Source: Patescibacteria group bacterium
Lineage (GTDB): Bacteria; Patescibacteriota; Patescibacteriia; 2-12-FULL-60-25
DNA: 58,918 nt
Assembly: GCA_018061755.1 (NCBI GenBank)
Contig: JAGOTP010000004.1
Coordinates: 1 to 58,918, forward strand
Reading direction: 5' to 3'
In this document: in pieces, positions 22,844 to 31,493 of the stretch
Layout: the number at the start of each line of letters is the position of its first letter
Position numbering within the stretch: position 1 is the stretch's first letter
Notes under the pieces: generated by a model
The model's input: only the letters and a program-made list of their open reading frames with translations
What the model was told of the DNA's origin: nothing
Databases searched by the model: none
Program-made: the position numbers and the translations under genes

Positions 22844-25828
22844 ATGTCTCCTCCTACGAACCTTCTCGAAGGCCTAAATGATGCCCAGCTCGAAGCGGTT
22901 ACCCATGGCGATGGACCGCTCTTGATTGTGGCTGGAGCCGGAACAGGAAAAACGACGGTGCTGACACGTCGCTATCAGCATTTGTTGCAAGAACCCGGAA
23001 TGTCGACGGAGTCGATTCTGGCCTTAACCTTTACCGAGAAGGCAGCTGGGGAAATGGAGGATCGAGTGTTGAAGCTCTTACCAGTCGGAGCCTATGATTT
23101 TTGGATTTCAACCTTTCATGGCTTTTGTCAGCGCGTTTTACAAGATCATGGCTTGGAAATTGGGTTGTCAACTCCGTTTCGTTTGCTGACGCCGACTGAT
23201 TGTTGGCTACTTTTGCGTCGCCATCTGTCCGAACTGCCCTTGCAGGCTTATCGACCTTTGGGAAATCCAACGAAATTTCTACGAGCCTTGGTTCAACACA
23301 TCTCACGCGCCAAAGATGAAGGGATCACTCCAGAAAACTATGCAGCCTTTGCTTCCAAGGCCACGTTTCCTGATCTGGCGGAAGGCGAAGCCGATGAGCA
23401 GGCGCGTTTACAGGAGTTGTCAGCTCTCTACGCAGCTTATGCCAAGATTATGCGTGAAGAAGGCTGTCTTGATTTCGGCGATTTGCTTTTGGAGACGTTA
23501 CGTTTGCTCCGAGAACGTCCGCGTATTCTTGAGGCTTATCGGACCCAGTTCAAGCATATTTTCGTCGATGAGTTCCAAGACACTAACTGGGCTCAGTATG
23601 AGCTGGTGAAGCTTTTAGCCGGCAAGCGGCAGAATCTGACGGTGGTGGGGGATGACGACCAGGCCATTTACAAGTTCCGGGGAGCATCCTTGGCGAACAT
23701 TCTGCAATTTCGAGATGATTTTCCTCAGGCCAAGACGGTCGCGCTTACCAAGAACTATCGTTCCAAGAAGGAGATTTTAGAAACGGCTTACACTTCGATT
23801 ACGAAAAATAATCCGAATCGCTTGGAGGTGAAGCTGGCCGACACGGGATTAAGCAAGCGCTTGGAGGCGGAGATGGGGGAGGGTGGTGCTGGAACGGTAG
23901 AGCTGCTTTGGGCTCGTTCAGTAGAGCAGGAAGCAGATCGGATTATTGAACAGATCGAACGGATCAAGCGTACGGATCCTTCCGCAACTTGGAATGACTT
24001 TGCGATTTTGGTTCGTTCAAACGATGGAGCGGAGCCATTCGTCGTAGGATTGGGTCAGGCTCGTATTCCATTCCAGTTCATGGCTTTGCGCGGGTTGTAT
24101 GCCAAGCCCGTCGTCATCGACTTGGTAGCCCTCCTGACGCTTCTCGATACCCACTTTGATTCTGCGATCGTCTGGCGTGTCCTGACGTTGGAAGTCTATC
24201 GTTTGCCAGCAGCTGATGTGGCTGAATTGTTGGGCTACGCTAATCGCAAAGGCTATTCGCTTTGGAGTGTGGCGCGAGAAGCCGCTTCGAGCGAAGCTTC
24301 CATTCATCTCAGCTCCGTAGGCCGCAAGATTCTTCAGCGAATGGTGCAAGATATCCAAAACCTATCTGAATCGGCCCATCGTTCCACACCTTTCCAGATC
24401 TTCCAGCTCGTGCTCGATAAAACCGGTTATTTGGGCCATGTCTTGGCGCTGCCTGAACGTGATCGTCAGGAGGTTCTCCGTCATGTGTCAGGTTTTGCTG
24501 ATCGTATTCGTCGTTATGAGCAAGTAACCCATGCACCGACCCTCCACGGATTCTTGGAAGAGTATCGAATGGAGATCGAGAGCGGGGAAGAAGGGGCTCT
24601 CGATAGCGATCCTGAGGCGGAGGGGCCAGATATGGTGAAGATTTTGACGGTTCATGCCGCCAAAGGCCTCGAGTTCCGCTTTGTCTTTGTCGTCTCCCTT
24701 GTCGATCAGCGTTTTCCAACTAGAGCGAGAACAGAAGCCATTCCTTTGCCGGATGGATTGGTTCACGAAAAAGTACCAGAAGGCAACGCGCATCTTGAGG
24801 AGGAACGTCGTTTGTTTTATGTAGCCTTAACCAGAGCGAAAGAGCGCTTGTTCCTGAGCGGTGCTTATGAATACGGCGGCGCTCGCGACAAGAAGCCCTC
24901 TTCTTTCTTGGCGGAAATGGATCTACAACCACCAGTTAAAGAGGCTTTGGCAGAGCGAGAGTTGGTTGAACTCCTCATGGAGAAGCCGAAAGAGGCTTAC
25001 GTTGCAGAAGCGGGTGATCTAGGTCTCTATCAGTTGAAACGTCGTTTCAGCTTTACCCAGCTGGCTGCCTTTCGAAAATGCGCCTTGCAGTATAAATACG
25101 CACATATCTATCGTATCCCGACGGTGGGTTCGTATCAGCGTAGCTTCGGTCAATCCATTCACCTGACCTTCCAGAAGGTCTTCCAGCTTCATCAAGCACG
25201 AACAGCCGCGTCTCAAGGCTCGCTTTTTGATCTTCCTGGTTCATCAGGCCCTTTTCCTGCTGGGAGTTGGGCCGTGTCTTTGGAGGAAGCGCTGGAGATC
25301 TATCAAGATTCTTGGATTGATGAATGGTATTTGGATCGTGATTTGCACGATGAGTATCGAGCCAAGGGAAAGGTGGCAGTCGAACGGTGTATGGCCGTTT
25401 GGTCAGCCTATCCGCCGCTCCCGCTTGAACTGGAGAAAGAATTCGTGCTTCAAGTCGGTGGTCATTCGATTAAAGGTAAGATTGACCGTGTAGATCAAAA
25501 CCCAGACGGAACCGTTACGGTCTATGACTACAAAACAGGGGAGGCAAAAGATAAGCTAGAAGCGGAAGATAAAGAACAGCTCTACTTGTATCAGTTAGCG
25601 CTCGAAGGGCGAGGGTTCAAGGTAAGCGCATTGAAGTATTTGTATGTCCTCGATCGACAAGAGCGAGACGTCGAGCTTCTCACCGAAGATGCCAAAGATC
25701 AGTTCCTGACGAAGATTGCAGAACGTATGGACGCGATTCTTCATTCTCGTTTTGAACCGACCCCAGAACCGTTTGTCTGTAAGTATTGCGATTTCCGGCA
25801 GATTTGCCCCTTTCGCAAACTAGCCTAA
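22844..25828 (+). CDS. UvrD/PcrA-type helicase fused to a Fe-S PD-(D/E)XK nuclease
   Basis: The protein is about 994 aa from the ATG at 22844; the frame opens at GTG 22820. Superfamily 1A helicase motifs are complete: Walker A AGAGTGKT (about 30-37), LTFTEKAA, VDEFQDTN, GDDDQAIYKFRGA, and late VHAAKGLEF and VALTRAKERL. The C-terminal 250 residues form a RecB/Cas4-like nuclease (KIDRVDQ, VYDYKTG) with one early Cys (FRKCALQYKY) and CKYCDFRQIC at the end, the four ligands of an iron-sulphur cluster. This is the layout of AddB/Cas4-type nucleases joined to a UvrD motor. It probably processes DNA ends for recombination with RecO and RecA. Confidence 0.92.
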   Translation: MSPPTNLLEGLNDAQLEAVTHGDGPLLIVAGAGTGKTTVLTRRYQHLLQEPGMSTESILALTFTEKAAGEMEDRVLKLLPVGAYDFWISTFHGFCQRVLQDHGLEIGLSTPFRLLTPTDCWLLLRRHLSELPLQAYRPLGNPTKFLRALVQHISRAKDEGITPENYAAFASKATFPDLAEGEADEQARLQELSALYAAYAKIMREEGCLDFGDLLLETLRLLRERPRILEAYRTQFKHIFVDEFQDTNWAQYELVKLLAGKRQNLTVVGDDDQAIYKFRGASLANILQFRDDFPQAKTVALTKNYRSKKEILETAYTSITKNNPNRLEVKLADTGLSKRLEAEMGEGGAGTVELLWARSVEQEADRIIEQIERIKRTDPSATWNDFAILVRSNDGAEPFVVGLGQARIPFQFMALRGLYAKPVVIDLVALLTLLDTHFDSAIVWRVLTLEVYRLPAADVAELLGYANRKGYSLWSVAREAASSEASIHLSSVGRKILQRMVQDIQNLSESAHRSTPFQIFQLVLDKTGYLGHVLALPERDRQEVLRHVSGFADRIRRYEQVTHAPTLHGFLEEYRMEIESGEEGALDSDPEAEGPDMVKILTVHAAKGLEFRFVFVVSLVDQRFPTRARTEAIPLPDGLVHEKVPEGNAHLEEERRLFYVALTRAKERLFLSGAYEYGGARDKKPSSFLAEMDLQPPVKEALAERELVELLMEKPKEAYVAEAGDLGLYQLKRRFSFTQLAAFRKCALQYKYAHIYRIPTVGSYQRSFGQSIHLTFQKVFQLHQARTAASQGSLFDLPGSSGPFPAGSWAVSLEEALEIYQDSWIDEWYLDRDLHDEYRAKGKVAVERCMAVWSAYPPLPLELEKEFVLQVGGHSIKGKIDRVDQNPDGTVTVYDYKTGEAKDKLEAEDKEQLYLYQLALEGRGFKVSALKYLYVLDRQERDVELLTEDAKDQFLTKIAERMDAILHSRFEPTPEPFVCKYCDFRQICPFRKLA

Positions 25829-25838
25829 GTTACTTCTT

Positions 25839-26132
25839 ATGGCTTTTCAACCGATTCGCCGTATTTTGCCAGACTCTATTCGACACGCAGGCATAGATGA
25901 GCAGGTCTCAAGTGTCCGCATCCTGACTTTGGCTCAAAGTTTGTTGGAAAAGTTTTGGGGATCAGAGAAAGCTGCCTACATCGAATGGATCTCGTATAAA
26001 GACGGAGCGCTACGTGTCCGTTCTCAAGCATCCGCCGCTCTCCAAGAGTTGCGAGTCTGGGAGCCGCGTCTCATCAACGAACTCAATCGTGAGTTGCGTG
26101 TAAAAAAAGTCGTGAAAATCGTTCAGGTGTAG
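25839..26132 (+). CDS. DUF721 (DciA-like) protein
   Basis: The product is 97 aa with the DUF721 pattern: an N-terminal helix, then YIEWISYKDGALRVRSQASAALQELRVWEPRLINELNREL, which is the strand, Gly turn, helix and lN motif of this family. DciA proteins load the replicative helicase in bacteria without DnaC/DnaI. The length is short, covering the core domain only. It lies 10 bases after the helicase and 12 before the membrane protein gene. Confidence 0.75.
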   Translation: MAFQPIRRILPDSIRHAGIDEQVSSVRILTLAQSLLEKFWGSEKAAYIEWISYKDGALRVRSQASAALQELRVWEPRLINELNRELRVKKVVKIVQV

Positions 26133-26144
26133 TATCATCGCTCC

Positions 26145-26534
26145 ATGCCTTACGCGCGGTTCCTTTTGTTCATGGCGATTGCAACATTGATTAGCCTTGT
26201 GGCTTGGGTCTATGTTTTATTCCGAATCGATCCCTTCACGAGTGGTTGGATTGGGCCGGTTTCTTTCTACGTTTCTTTGGGAGTCGTCTGTGTCGGCGGA
26301 TTCTTTTTGTTGGGAGCGCTCTTGCATCGCTTGACCTCAAAGGAAGGTCCTGTTTTGCCTCGTCATGTCCGTGCTTGGTTTCGTAGATCCTTTCTTTTGT
26401 CGCTTGGAACCATCGCTTCTTTAATTTTGGCCTCGATTGACCGTTTTTCCTTCCTGGTTTTCTTTCTGTTTCTCTTGGTTCTCTTCCTTTTGGAAGGTTT
26501 CTTTTTGTTTGTCCACCAGGGTCGTCGCATCTAA
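26145..26534 (+). CDS. Small four-helix membrane protein
   Basis: The product is 129 aa with four hydrophobic segments (about residues 5-24, 35-57, 80-97 and 102-124) separated by Arg/Lys-rich loops. No conserved motif is recognised. It lies between the DciA-like gene and mreB and is probably transcribed with the former. Its function is unknown. Confidence 0.65.
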   Translation: MPYARFLLFMAIATLISLVAWVYVLFRIDPFTSGWIGPVSFYVSLGVVCVGGFFLLGALLHRLTSKEGPVLPRHVRAWFRRSFLLSLGTIASLILASIDRFSFLVFFLFLLVLFLLEGFFLFVHQGRRI

Positions 26535-26547
26535 CCTTTGCCTTCCC

Positions 26548-26573
26548 TTGATCGAGATGGCATGCTGATGCCA
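26548..26573 (+). promoter_or_regulatory. Inverted repeat and possible -35 in front of mreB
   Basis: TGGCAT (26558-26563) and ATGCCA (26568-26573) form a perfect 6-bp dyad with a 4-base centre, six bases before the mreB start. TTGATC at 26548 could be a -35. It may be an operator controlling the shape operon. No -10 is clear. Confidence 0.4.
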
Positions 26574-26578
26574 GTTCT

Positions 26579-27631
26579 ATGCGACTGTCCAGCCTACTTG
26601 CTCCCTTTACCAAAGATCTGGCGATTGATCTGGGAACTTCAAATACGCTCCTGTGCCAACGAGGAAAGGGGATTGTGATCCAGGAGTCATCGGTAGTCGC
26701 TATTAATCGTCGTACGGGACAAGTCATCGCTGTTGGAGAGCAGGCCCGTTCCATGGTTGGCAAAACCCCACCGCATATTGCTGTGACTCGACCTCTCCAG
26801 CGAGGAATCATCGCGGACTTCGAAGTGGCGGAAAAAATGCTCCGCTATTTCTTTGATCGAGTGCATGCTGAGGGATCGTTTATTATTCCTCGTCCGAATG
26901 TCTTGGTTTGCGTTCCGCTTGAAGTGACGGAAGTGGAGCGTAAGGCGGTAGGGGACGCAGCACTGGCCGCTGGTGCCCGTTCTGTTCGTCTGGTTGAAGA
27001 GCCTATCGCAGCCGCTGTTGGCGCCGGTATCGATATATCTGCTCCAACCGGTAACATGATTGTAAATATTGGAGGTGGGAATACGGAGATTGCGGTTATC
27101 TCATTACGCGGCGTTGTTACATCAAAGAGCATCCCTACGGCTGGAGATGAATTGAACAAAAACATTGTTCAATATGCCAGAGATGTTTTCAGCTTGCTTT
27201 TAGGGGAACGAATCGCCGAAGAATTGAAGATCGGTATTGGGTCGGCGATAGAGCTGCCTGAGCCACTTGAAATGGCCATGCGTGGCCGTGATTTATTAAG
27301 CGGTTTGCCACGAGAAATCATCGTCAACGATACCCAGATTCGAGAAGCCTTGGGACGATCGGTCAAAGCCATCATCGAACAGATCAAGTCGATTTTGGAA
27401 GTTACTCCACCTGAGCTGGTGGCTGATATTCAGCAAAAAGGGATTGTCCTCACGGGTGGAGGTGCCTTATTACGTGGCTTGGATCAAGCGATTGCCAAGT
27501 GGACAGGATTGCCTGTTCGTGTGGCGGATGAGCCGATGACAAGCGCTGTGCGTGGAGCTGGGCTTTTGCTCGAAAGTCCTGAGCTCATGGCTGACGTGGC
27601 CTTCCCGGCAACAGACGTAGGTATTCGTTAA
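26579..27631 (+). CDS. mreB: Rod-shape protein MreB
   Basis: A bacterial actin that guides side-wall peptidoglycan synthesis. The 350-aa protein has the actin phosphate-1 motif DLGTSNTLLCQRGKG, the connect-1 region, EEPIAAAVGAG, the phosphate-2 motif MIVNIGGGNTEIAVIS, and the adenosine motif IVLTGGGALLRGLD. The start is at MRLSSLLAPFTKDLAIDLG; the basic/hydrophobic leader may attach it to the membrane. It begins a mreB-mreC-mreD-mrdA operon with gaps of 6, 10 and 18 bases. Confidence 0.95.
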   Translation: MRLSSLLAPFTKDLAIDLGTSNTLLCQRGKGIVIQESSVVAINRRTGQVIAVGEQARSMVGKTPPHIAVTRPLQRGIIADFEVAEKMLRYFFDRVHAEGSFIIPRPNVLVCVPLEVTEVERKAVGDAALAAGARSVRLVEEPIAAAVGAGIDISAPTGNMIVNIGGGNTEIAVISLRGVVTSKSIPTAGDELNKNIVQYARDVFSLLLGERIAEELKIGIGSAIELPEPLEMAMRGRDLLSGLPREIIVNDTQIREALGRSVKAIIEQIKSILEVTPPELVADIQQKGIVLTGGGALLRGLDQAIAKWTGLPVRVADEPMTSAVRGAGLLLESPELMADVAFPATDVGIR

Positions 27632-27637
27632 TCCTGT

Positions 27638-28426
27638 ATGAAACCTTGGATGATCAAGGGGCTGATCATTCTCGCGCTGTTTCTGGCGCTGGTCTTTTTG
27701 CGTAACCCAGCAGCTAACCTCGCACAGAAAGTCTTTTTGCCTTTGATCGTACGCTTTTCTGCTTGGTCGGAACGTATCGATCATGCTGGTCGATCGATTG
27801 CTTTGCCCAATGATGGATCTTTGCAGGTCTGCGAAACTCGTCTTCAAACAAAAATCGTTGATGCCGCTCGTTTGTCTGCTTTGGAGCAAGAGAACCGTCT
27901 GTTGCGCGCCCAGGCTTCCTTCTTGGCTGAGTCAGGCTATGATCATGTGGGTGCGCGCGTTATCGGTCGTCGCATCGATCACATCCATGCGCGACTGCTG
28001 ATTGATCGTGGAACCAATGATTTGATCGAAGAAGGCCAGGCTGTGATTGCTGAGAATGGGCTTTTAGTTGGAAAGATTGTAGACGCCGGAGCGAAGGTTT
28101 CAACCGTCGAGCTTCTAAGCGACATCGATAGCCGAATCGCTATGGCTTCAGCCAAAGACGGCCAATTGATCGGTGTGCTGGAAGGTCGTGGGAATGGAGC
28201 GGTTCTTTTGACTTACATTCCATCTTCCGTTGATGTCACAGCGGAAGACCTGCTTCTTACGGCCGGAACGGAAGAGAAGATTCCCCCTCGTTTGCCGGTT
28301 GGAGTCGTAAATGCTGTGACCCGCAGTTCGAAAGATCCTTTCTATCAAGCTTCGATCGATCCATCCCTCCGTATTGAGCGTTTATCGTTCTTATCTGTTC
28401 TGCGTCCGAGCGCCCTGACTCGTTAG
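27638..28426 (+). CDS. mreC: Rod-shape protein MreC
   Basis: MreC links MreB to the periplasmic synthesis machinery. The product is 262 aa: one N-terminal membrane helix (about 6-22), a coiled coil containing LSALEQENRLLRAQASFL (the usual MreC segment), and the beta-barrel domain with LIDRGTNDLIEEGQAVIAENGLLVGKIVDAG and a late LPVGVV. Length and order are normal. It is second in the shape operon, without an SD sequence. Confidence 0.93.
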   Translation: MKPWMIKGLIILALFLALVFLRNPAANLAQKVFLPLIVRFSAWSERIDHAGRSIALPNDGSLQVCETRLQTKIVDAARLSALEQENRLLRAQASFLAESGYDHVGARVIGRRIDHIHARLLIDRGTNDLIEEGQAVIAENGLLVGKIVDAGAKVSTVELLSDIDSRIAMASAKDGQLIGVLEGRGNGAVLLTYIPSSVDVTAEDLLLTAGTEEKIPPRLPVGVVNAVTRSSKDPFYQASIDPSLRIERLSFLSVLRPSALTR

Positions 28427-28436
28427 GTGATAAGCT

Positions 28437-28946
28437 ATGTCACGTGCTCTCGTTTGGATCCTAGCGTGGCTTCTGATGCTCATCTGGTCCTTGGGTATTC
28501 GTCCGTTTATTCCCGCTGCCTTGGTGATTGAACCATGTATTCCACTGCTGGTTCTATCGCTCATGGTCGGCCCGCTGCGTGTAGTGCTCCCGTTCATTCT
28601 GCTGACTGGTTTACTCTTTGACGCCTTCCAGCCCTTCCCTCGTTCGATCGCTTTTTTCTCCCTCAGTCTCTTCTCTTTCTTAGTCTGGTTGGCTGTTCGT
28701 TTCATTTTGGCTAGCCGTTCATTCTATAGCGCTCTAATCCTTGTGATTCTGATGCGGGCCGCTTTGGCAGGAATTCTTTTTGCGTTAGGTCCATCTTTTG
28801 GCCTGTTTGCTGCCGAACGAGCTGTTTTGCAGAACCCTTTGTTCTTTTTCCTGACAACCTTGGTTGATGCGTGTTTCCTCTTGATTGGGTTTCGTTTGGT
28901 CGCCCGTCCTCTCTTGGGTTTAAAACGGGTGCAGATTGCTCGTTGA
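28437..28946 (+). CDS. mreD: MreD-like membrane protein
   Basis: The product is 169 aa and very hydrophobic, with about five membrane segments. The LLTGLLFDAFQPFPRS stretch corresponds to the conserved G...D...G region of MreD. It lacks clear sequence markers otherwise; position between mreC and the class B PBP gene supports the call. It stabilises the MreC complex. Confidence 0.8.
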   Translation: MSRALVWILAWLLMLIWSLGIRPFIPAALVIEPCIPLLVLSLMVGPLRVVLPFILLTGLLFDAFQPFPRSIAFFSLSLFSFLVWLAVRFILASRSFYSALILVILMRAALAGILFALGPSFGLFAAERAVLQNPLFFFLTTLVDACFLLIGFRLVARPLLGLKRVQIAR

Positions 28947-28964
28947 TAAACTGAATCTATCTGT

Positions 28965-30914
28965 ATGGATACCAAACGTTATTTTTCTCATTTTATCGAA
29001 CAGACCGACCTGCGGATGCAGGGTCGAACAGACGAAGATGTTCGTCATGAACTTCTGTTTGAGCGTGACTGGAACCAGGCGAAGCAGCGTCCCTTGTATT
29101 TAACCGCTTCATTTCCACGTCGGCGATTCTTTATCGCGCTGTCGGTCGTGATTTGTGCTACCGCGCTTTTGTTAAGTCGTGCCCTCTGGATGCAAGTTGG
29201 TCAAGCCGAAAACTATGCTGCCTTAGCTGAGCGAAATCGCTTGCGTTCGACGCCGTTATGGCCTTTGCGGGGAGTGATCCGCGACCGTCAAGGAGTGATC
29301 TTGGCGGAAAACGCCCCACGTTTTCGTGTAAGTTTCCTGCCGAGAGAAGGCTTGCGTGAAGGCGTGCCACGAGAAGCAGCTTTAGGGGAGGCTGGCCGTG
29401 TGTTAGGGGTTTCGTACGCGACTCTTGCAACCTACGCCTCTGCCACGGGTACGGCACAAGATGAACCAGTCATCGTGACGGACAAATTGCCGTACGAGCA
29501 GGCCATGCGTTTTGCGACGGCTCTCCCTCGTCTACCGGGCTTTCGTTTGGAAGTTCACCCTATCCGTCGCTATCCGCAATCGACCGCAGTTTCGAGTTTA
29601 TCCCATATTTTAGGTTACGTTGGTCGACTCTCCCGAGAAGAGTATGAAAAGCGTTCTGAACTGGGCTATCGCTTGACTGACGATATCGGGAAGGCGGGGA
29701 TCGAGCGCTCCTATGAAGAGTTGTTGCGTGGTCGATTAGGTGAGCGTATGGATGAAGTAGATGTTCGTGGCCGAGCCAGCGCTTTCGTTGGTGAACGTCC
29801 GGCTCAGAATGGGGAAGACCTGACCCTCTCGCTTGATGTAGCGTTGCAAGCTGAGGCTGAAAGGGCTCTCGAAGCAGGGTTGCAGACGGCTAAAGCGACT
29901 CGAGGTGCGGTGGTTGCCATGGATCCACGTGATGGATCGGTTTTGGCCTTAGTCTCGTTACCCGCTTTTGATAACAACGATTTCGCTGGCAGTGTCTCGT
30001 CAACCGTTTATCAGAAGCTGACCGCTGATCCAGCACAGCCATTATTTTTCCGAGCAGTTGCAGGCGCTTACCCTTCTGGCTCAACGGTAAAAATCGTCAT
30101 GTCTGCCGCTGCCTTGGCCGAAGGTGTGATTCAGCCTCAAACAACGGTTCTTTCGAACGGTGGTATCCGAGTGGGACAGTGGTTCTTCCCAGACTGGAAA
30201 GCGGGTGGTCATGGTGTAACCAATGTGCGCAGCGCCATCGCCTGGTCCGTAAATACCTTTTATTACTATATCGGTGGTGGTTACGGTTCATTTGAGGGAC
30301 TAGGCGTAGATCGTATTAGTCGTTGGATGCGTCAGTTTGGCTTGGGCGCACGAACAGGCATCGATCTTCCCTCAGAGGCTAGTGGCCATGTCCCAGATCC
30401 AGCTTGGAAGCTCGCAACTCGCAAGGAACAATGGTATATCGGTGATACCTACAACCTTTCGATTGGCCAGGGAGATTTGCTCGTAACGCCGCTTCAAGTA
30501 GCGCTCTACACCTCTGAGATCGCGAATGGCGGAAAGAAACTCATTCCGCATTTGTTTCAGAGCGCTTCAGGCACGACAGCTCTCTCGTTTGCTACGACAA
30601 CCAAAGTTGGCGCTCCTGATGCGGCCTATGAGGTTGTCCGAGAGGGGATGCGCGACGGAGTTATCTATGGATCAGGTCGTGCTCTCTCGACTCTTCCGTT
30701 TGCGGCAGCGGGTAAGACGAGTACGGCTCAATGGAATAGTCAGGCGAATACCCATGCCTGGTTCACGAGTTTTGCTCCCTACGAGCGTCCAGAGATCGTT
30801 GTGACCGTACTCTTGGAAGAGGGGGGAGAGGGTTCGAGTGTGGCCGTCCCTGTCGCTCGTCAGGTCTTAAGCGCCTGGAACCGTCTCCGTCAGGAGCGCT
30901 CGGGCAAGTTTTGA
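28965..30914 (+). CDS. mrdA: Penicillin-binding protein 2 (class B transpeptidase)
   Basis: The elongation-specific D,D-transpeptidase. The protein is 649 aa. A cytoplasmic N-terminus is followed by a membrane helix (about 48-68) and the dimerisation domain with LRSTPLWPLRGVIRDRQGVILAENAPRF. The catalytic domain has YPSGSTVK (SxxK), WSVNTFYY (SxN) and AAGKTSTAQW. The third motif is KTS instead of KTG. It is the last gene of the shape operon and ends in TGA. An inverted repeat GAAGAT/ATCTTC follows immediately. Confidence 0.93.
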   Translation: MDTKRYFSHFIEQTDLRMQGRTDEDVRHELLFERDWNQAKQRPLYLTASFPRRRFFIALSVVICATALLLSRALWMQVGQAENYAALAERNRLRSTPLWPLRGVIRDRQGVILAENAPRFRVSFLPREGLREGVPREAALGEAGRVLGVSYATLATYASATGTAQDEPVIVTDKLPYEQAMRFATALPRLPGFRLEVHPIRRYPQSTAVSSLSHILGYVGRLSREEYEKRSELGYRLTDDIGKAGIERSYEELLRGRLGERMDEVDVRGRASAFVGERPAQNGEDLTLSLDVALQAEAERALEAGLQTAKATRGAVVAMDPRDGSVLALVSLPAFDNNDFAGSVSSTVYQKLTADPAQPLFFRAVAGAYPSGSTVKIVMSAAALAEGVIQPQTTVLSNGGIRVGQWFFPDWKAGGHGVTNVRSAIAWSVNTFYYYIGGGYGSFEGLGVDRISRWMRQFGLGARTGIDLPSEASGHVPDPAWKLATRKEQWYIGDTYNLSIGQGDLLVTPLQVALYTSEIANGGKKLIPHLFQSASGTTALSFATTTKVGAPDAAYEVVREGMRDGVIYGSGRALSTLPFAAAGKTSTAQWNSQANTHAWFTSFAPYERPEIVVTVLLEEGGEGSSVAVPVARQVLSAWNRLRQERSGKF

Positions 30915-30919
30915 GAAGA

Positions 30920-30948
30920 TTGACATCTTCCGTGGCGGCTCTTACCAT
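30920..30948 (+). promoter_or_regulatory. Promoter in front of greA
   Basis: TTGACA (30920-30925), a 17-base spacer and TACCAT (30943-30948). The -35 sits in the loop of a GAAGAT/ATCTTC dyad (30914-30929), which could be an operator. The start point would lie near 30955. Confidence 0.55.
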
Positions 30949-31022
30949 ATTCCCAGATGCGTGAGGTTTTCTGCCTCGCGCTTTTCATTCGTTTAATCCT
31001 CGTCTTCTCTCTCATTCGTCCT

Positions 31023-31487
31023 ATGGGCCAAGTCCAATACGTCAGCGCTGAAGGTTTAGAGCGCTTGAAGCAAGAATTGCATGAACTCAAGACGATCCGA
31101 CGTCGTGAGGCGGCTGGTCGTATTGAAGTTGCTAAAGCGCTGGGCGACTTGTCTGAGAACGCGGAGTACCATGAAGCTAAGGATGCCCTTGCTTTGTTAG
31201 AGGGTCGTATCTTCGAAATTGATGAGACCATAAAAAACGCCCAGCTCATCGAAGATCAGGGGGCTAAGAAGGGTGTTGTTCATGTTGGCTCAACTGTTAT
31301 TGTCGAAGTTCGCGGACAGACCAAGACCTTTACCATTGTCGGTTCAAACGAAGCTGAGCCGGCCACCGGCAAGATCTCGAATGAATCGCCGATTGGATTG
31401 GCCTTGTTGGGAGCAAAGGTTGGCGAGACGGTTGATGTCACAACCCCGGCTGGAACGATTGAATACCGCATCATCCAAGTTGATTAA
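31023..31487 (+). CDS. greA: Transcription elongation factor GreA
   Basis: GreA inserts a coiled coil into the RNA polymerase secondary channel to rescue stalled complexes. The 154-aa protein starts at ATG 31023 (MGQVQYVSAEGLERLKQEL); the frame is open from 30957 but the extra 22 residues are not GreA-like. The tip with GDLSENAEYHEAKD holds the two acidic residues used for transcript cleavage. The C-terminal FKBP-like domain ends ...GTIEYRIIQVD. It precedes lysS by 6 bases. Confidence 0.93.
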   Translation: MGQVQYVSAEGLERLKQELHELKTIRRREAAGRIEVAKALGDLSENAEYHEAKDALALLEGRIFEIDETIKNAQLIEDQGAKKGVVHVGSTVIVEVRGQTKTFTIVGSNEAEPATGKISNESPIGLALLGAKVGETVDVTTPAGTIEYRIIQVD

Positions 31488-31493
31488 TCTTGT

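Noticed and set aside
28305-28312. GTCGTAAA in mreC as an opposite-orientation motif copy
   Set aside because: Only eight bases match, which is expected by chance in a window of this size.
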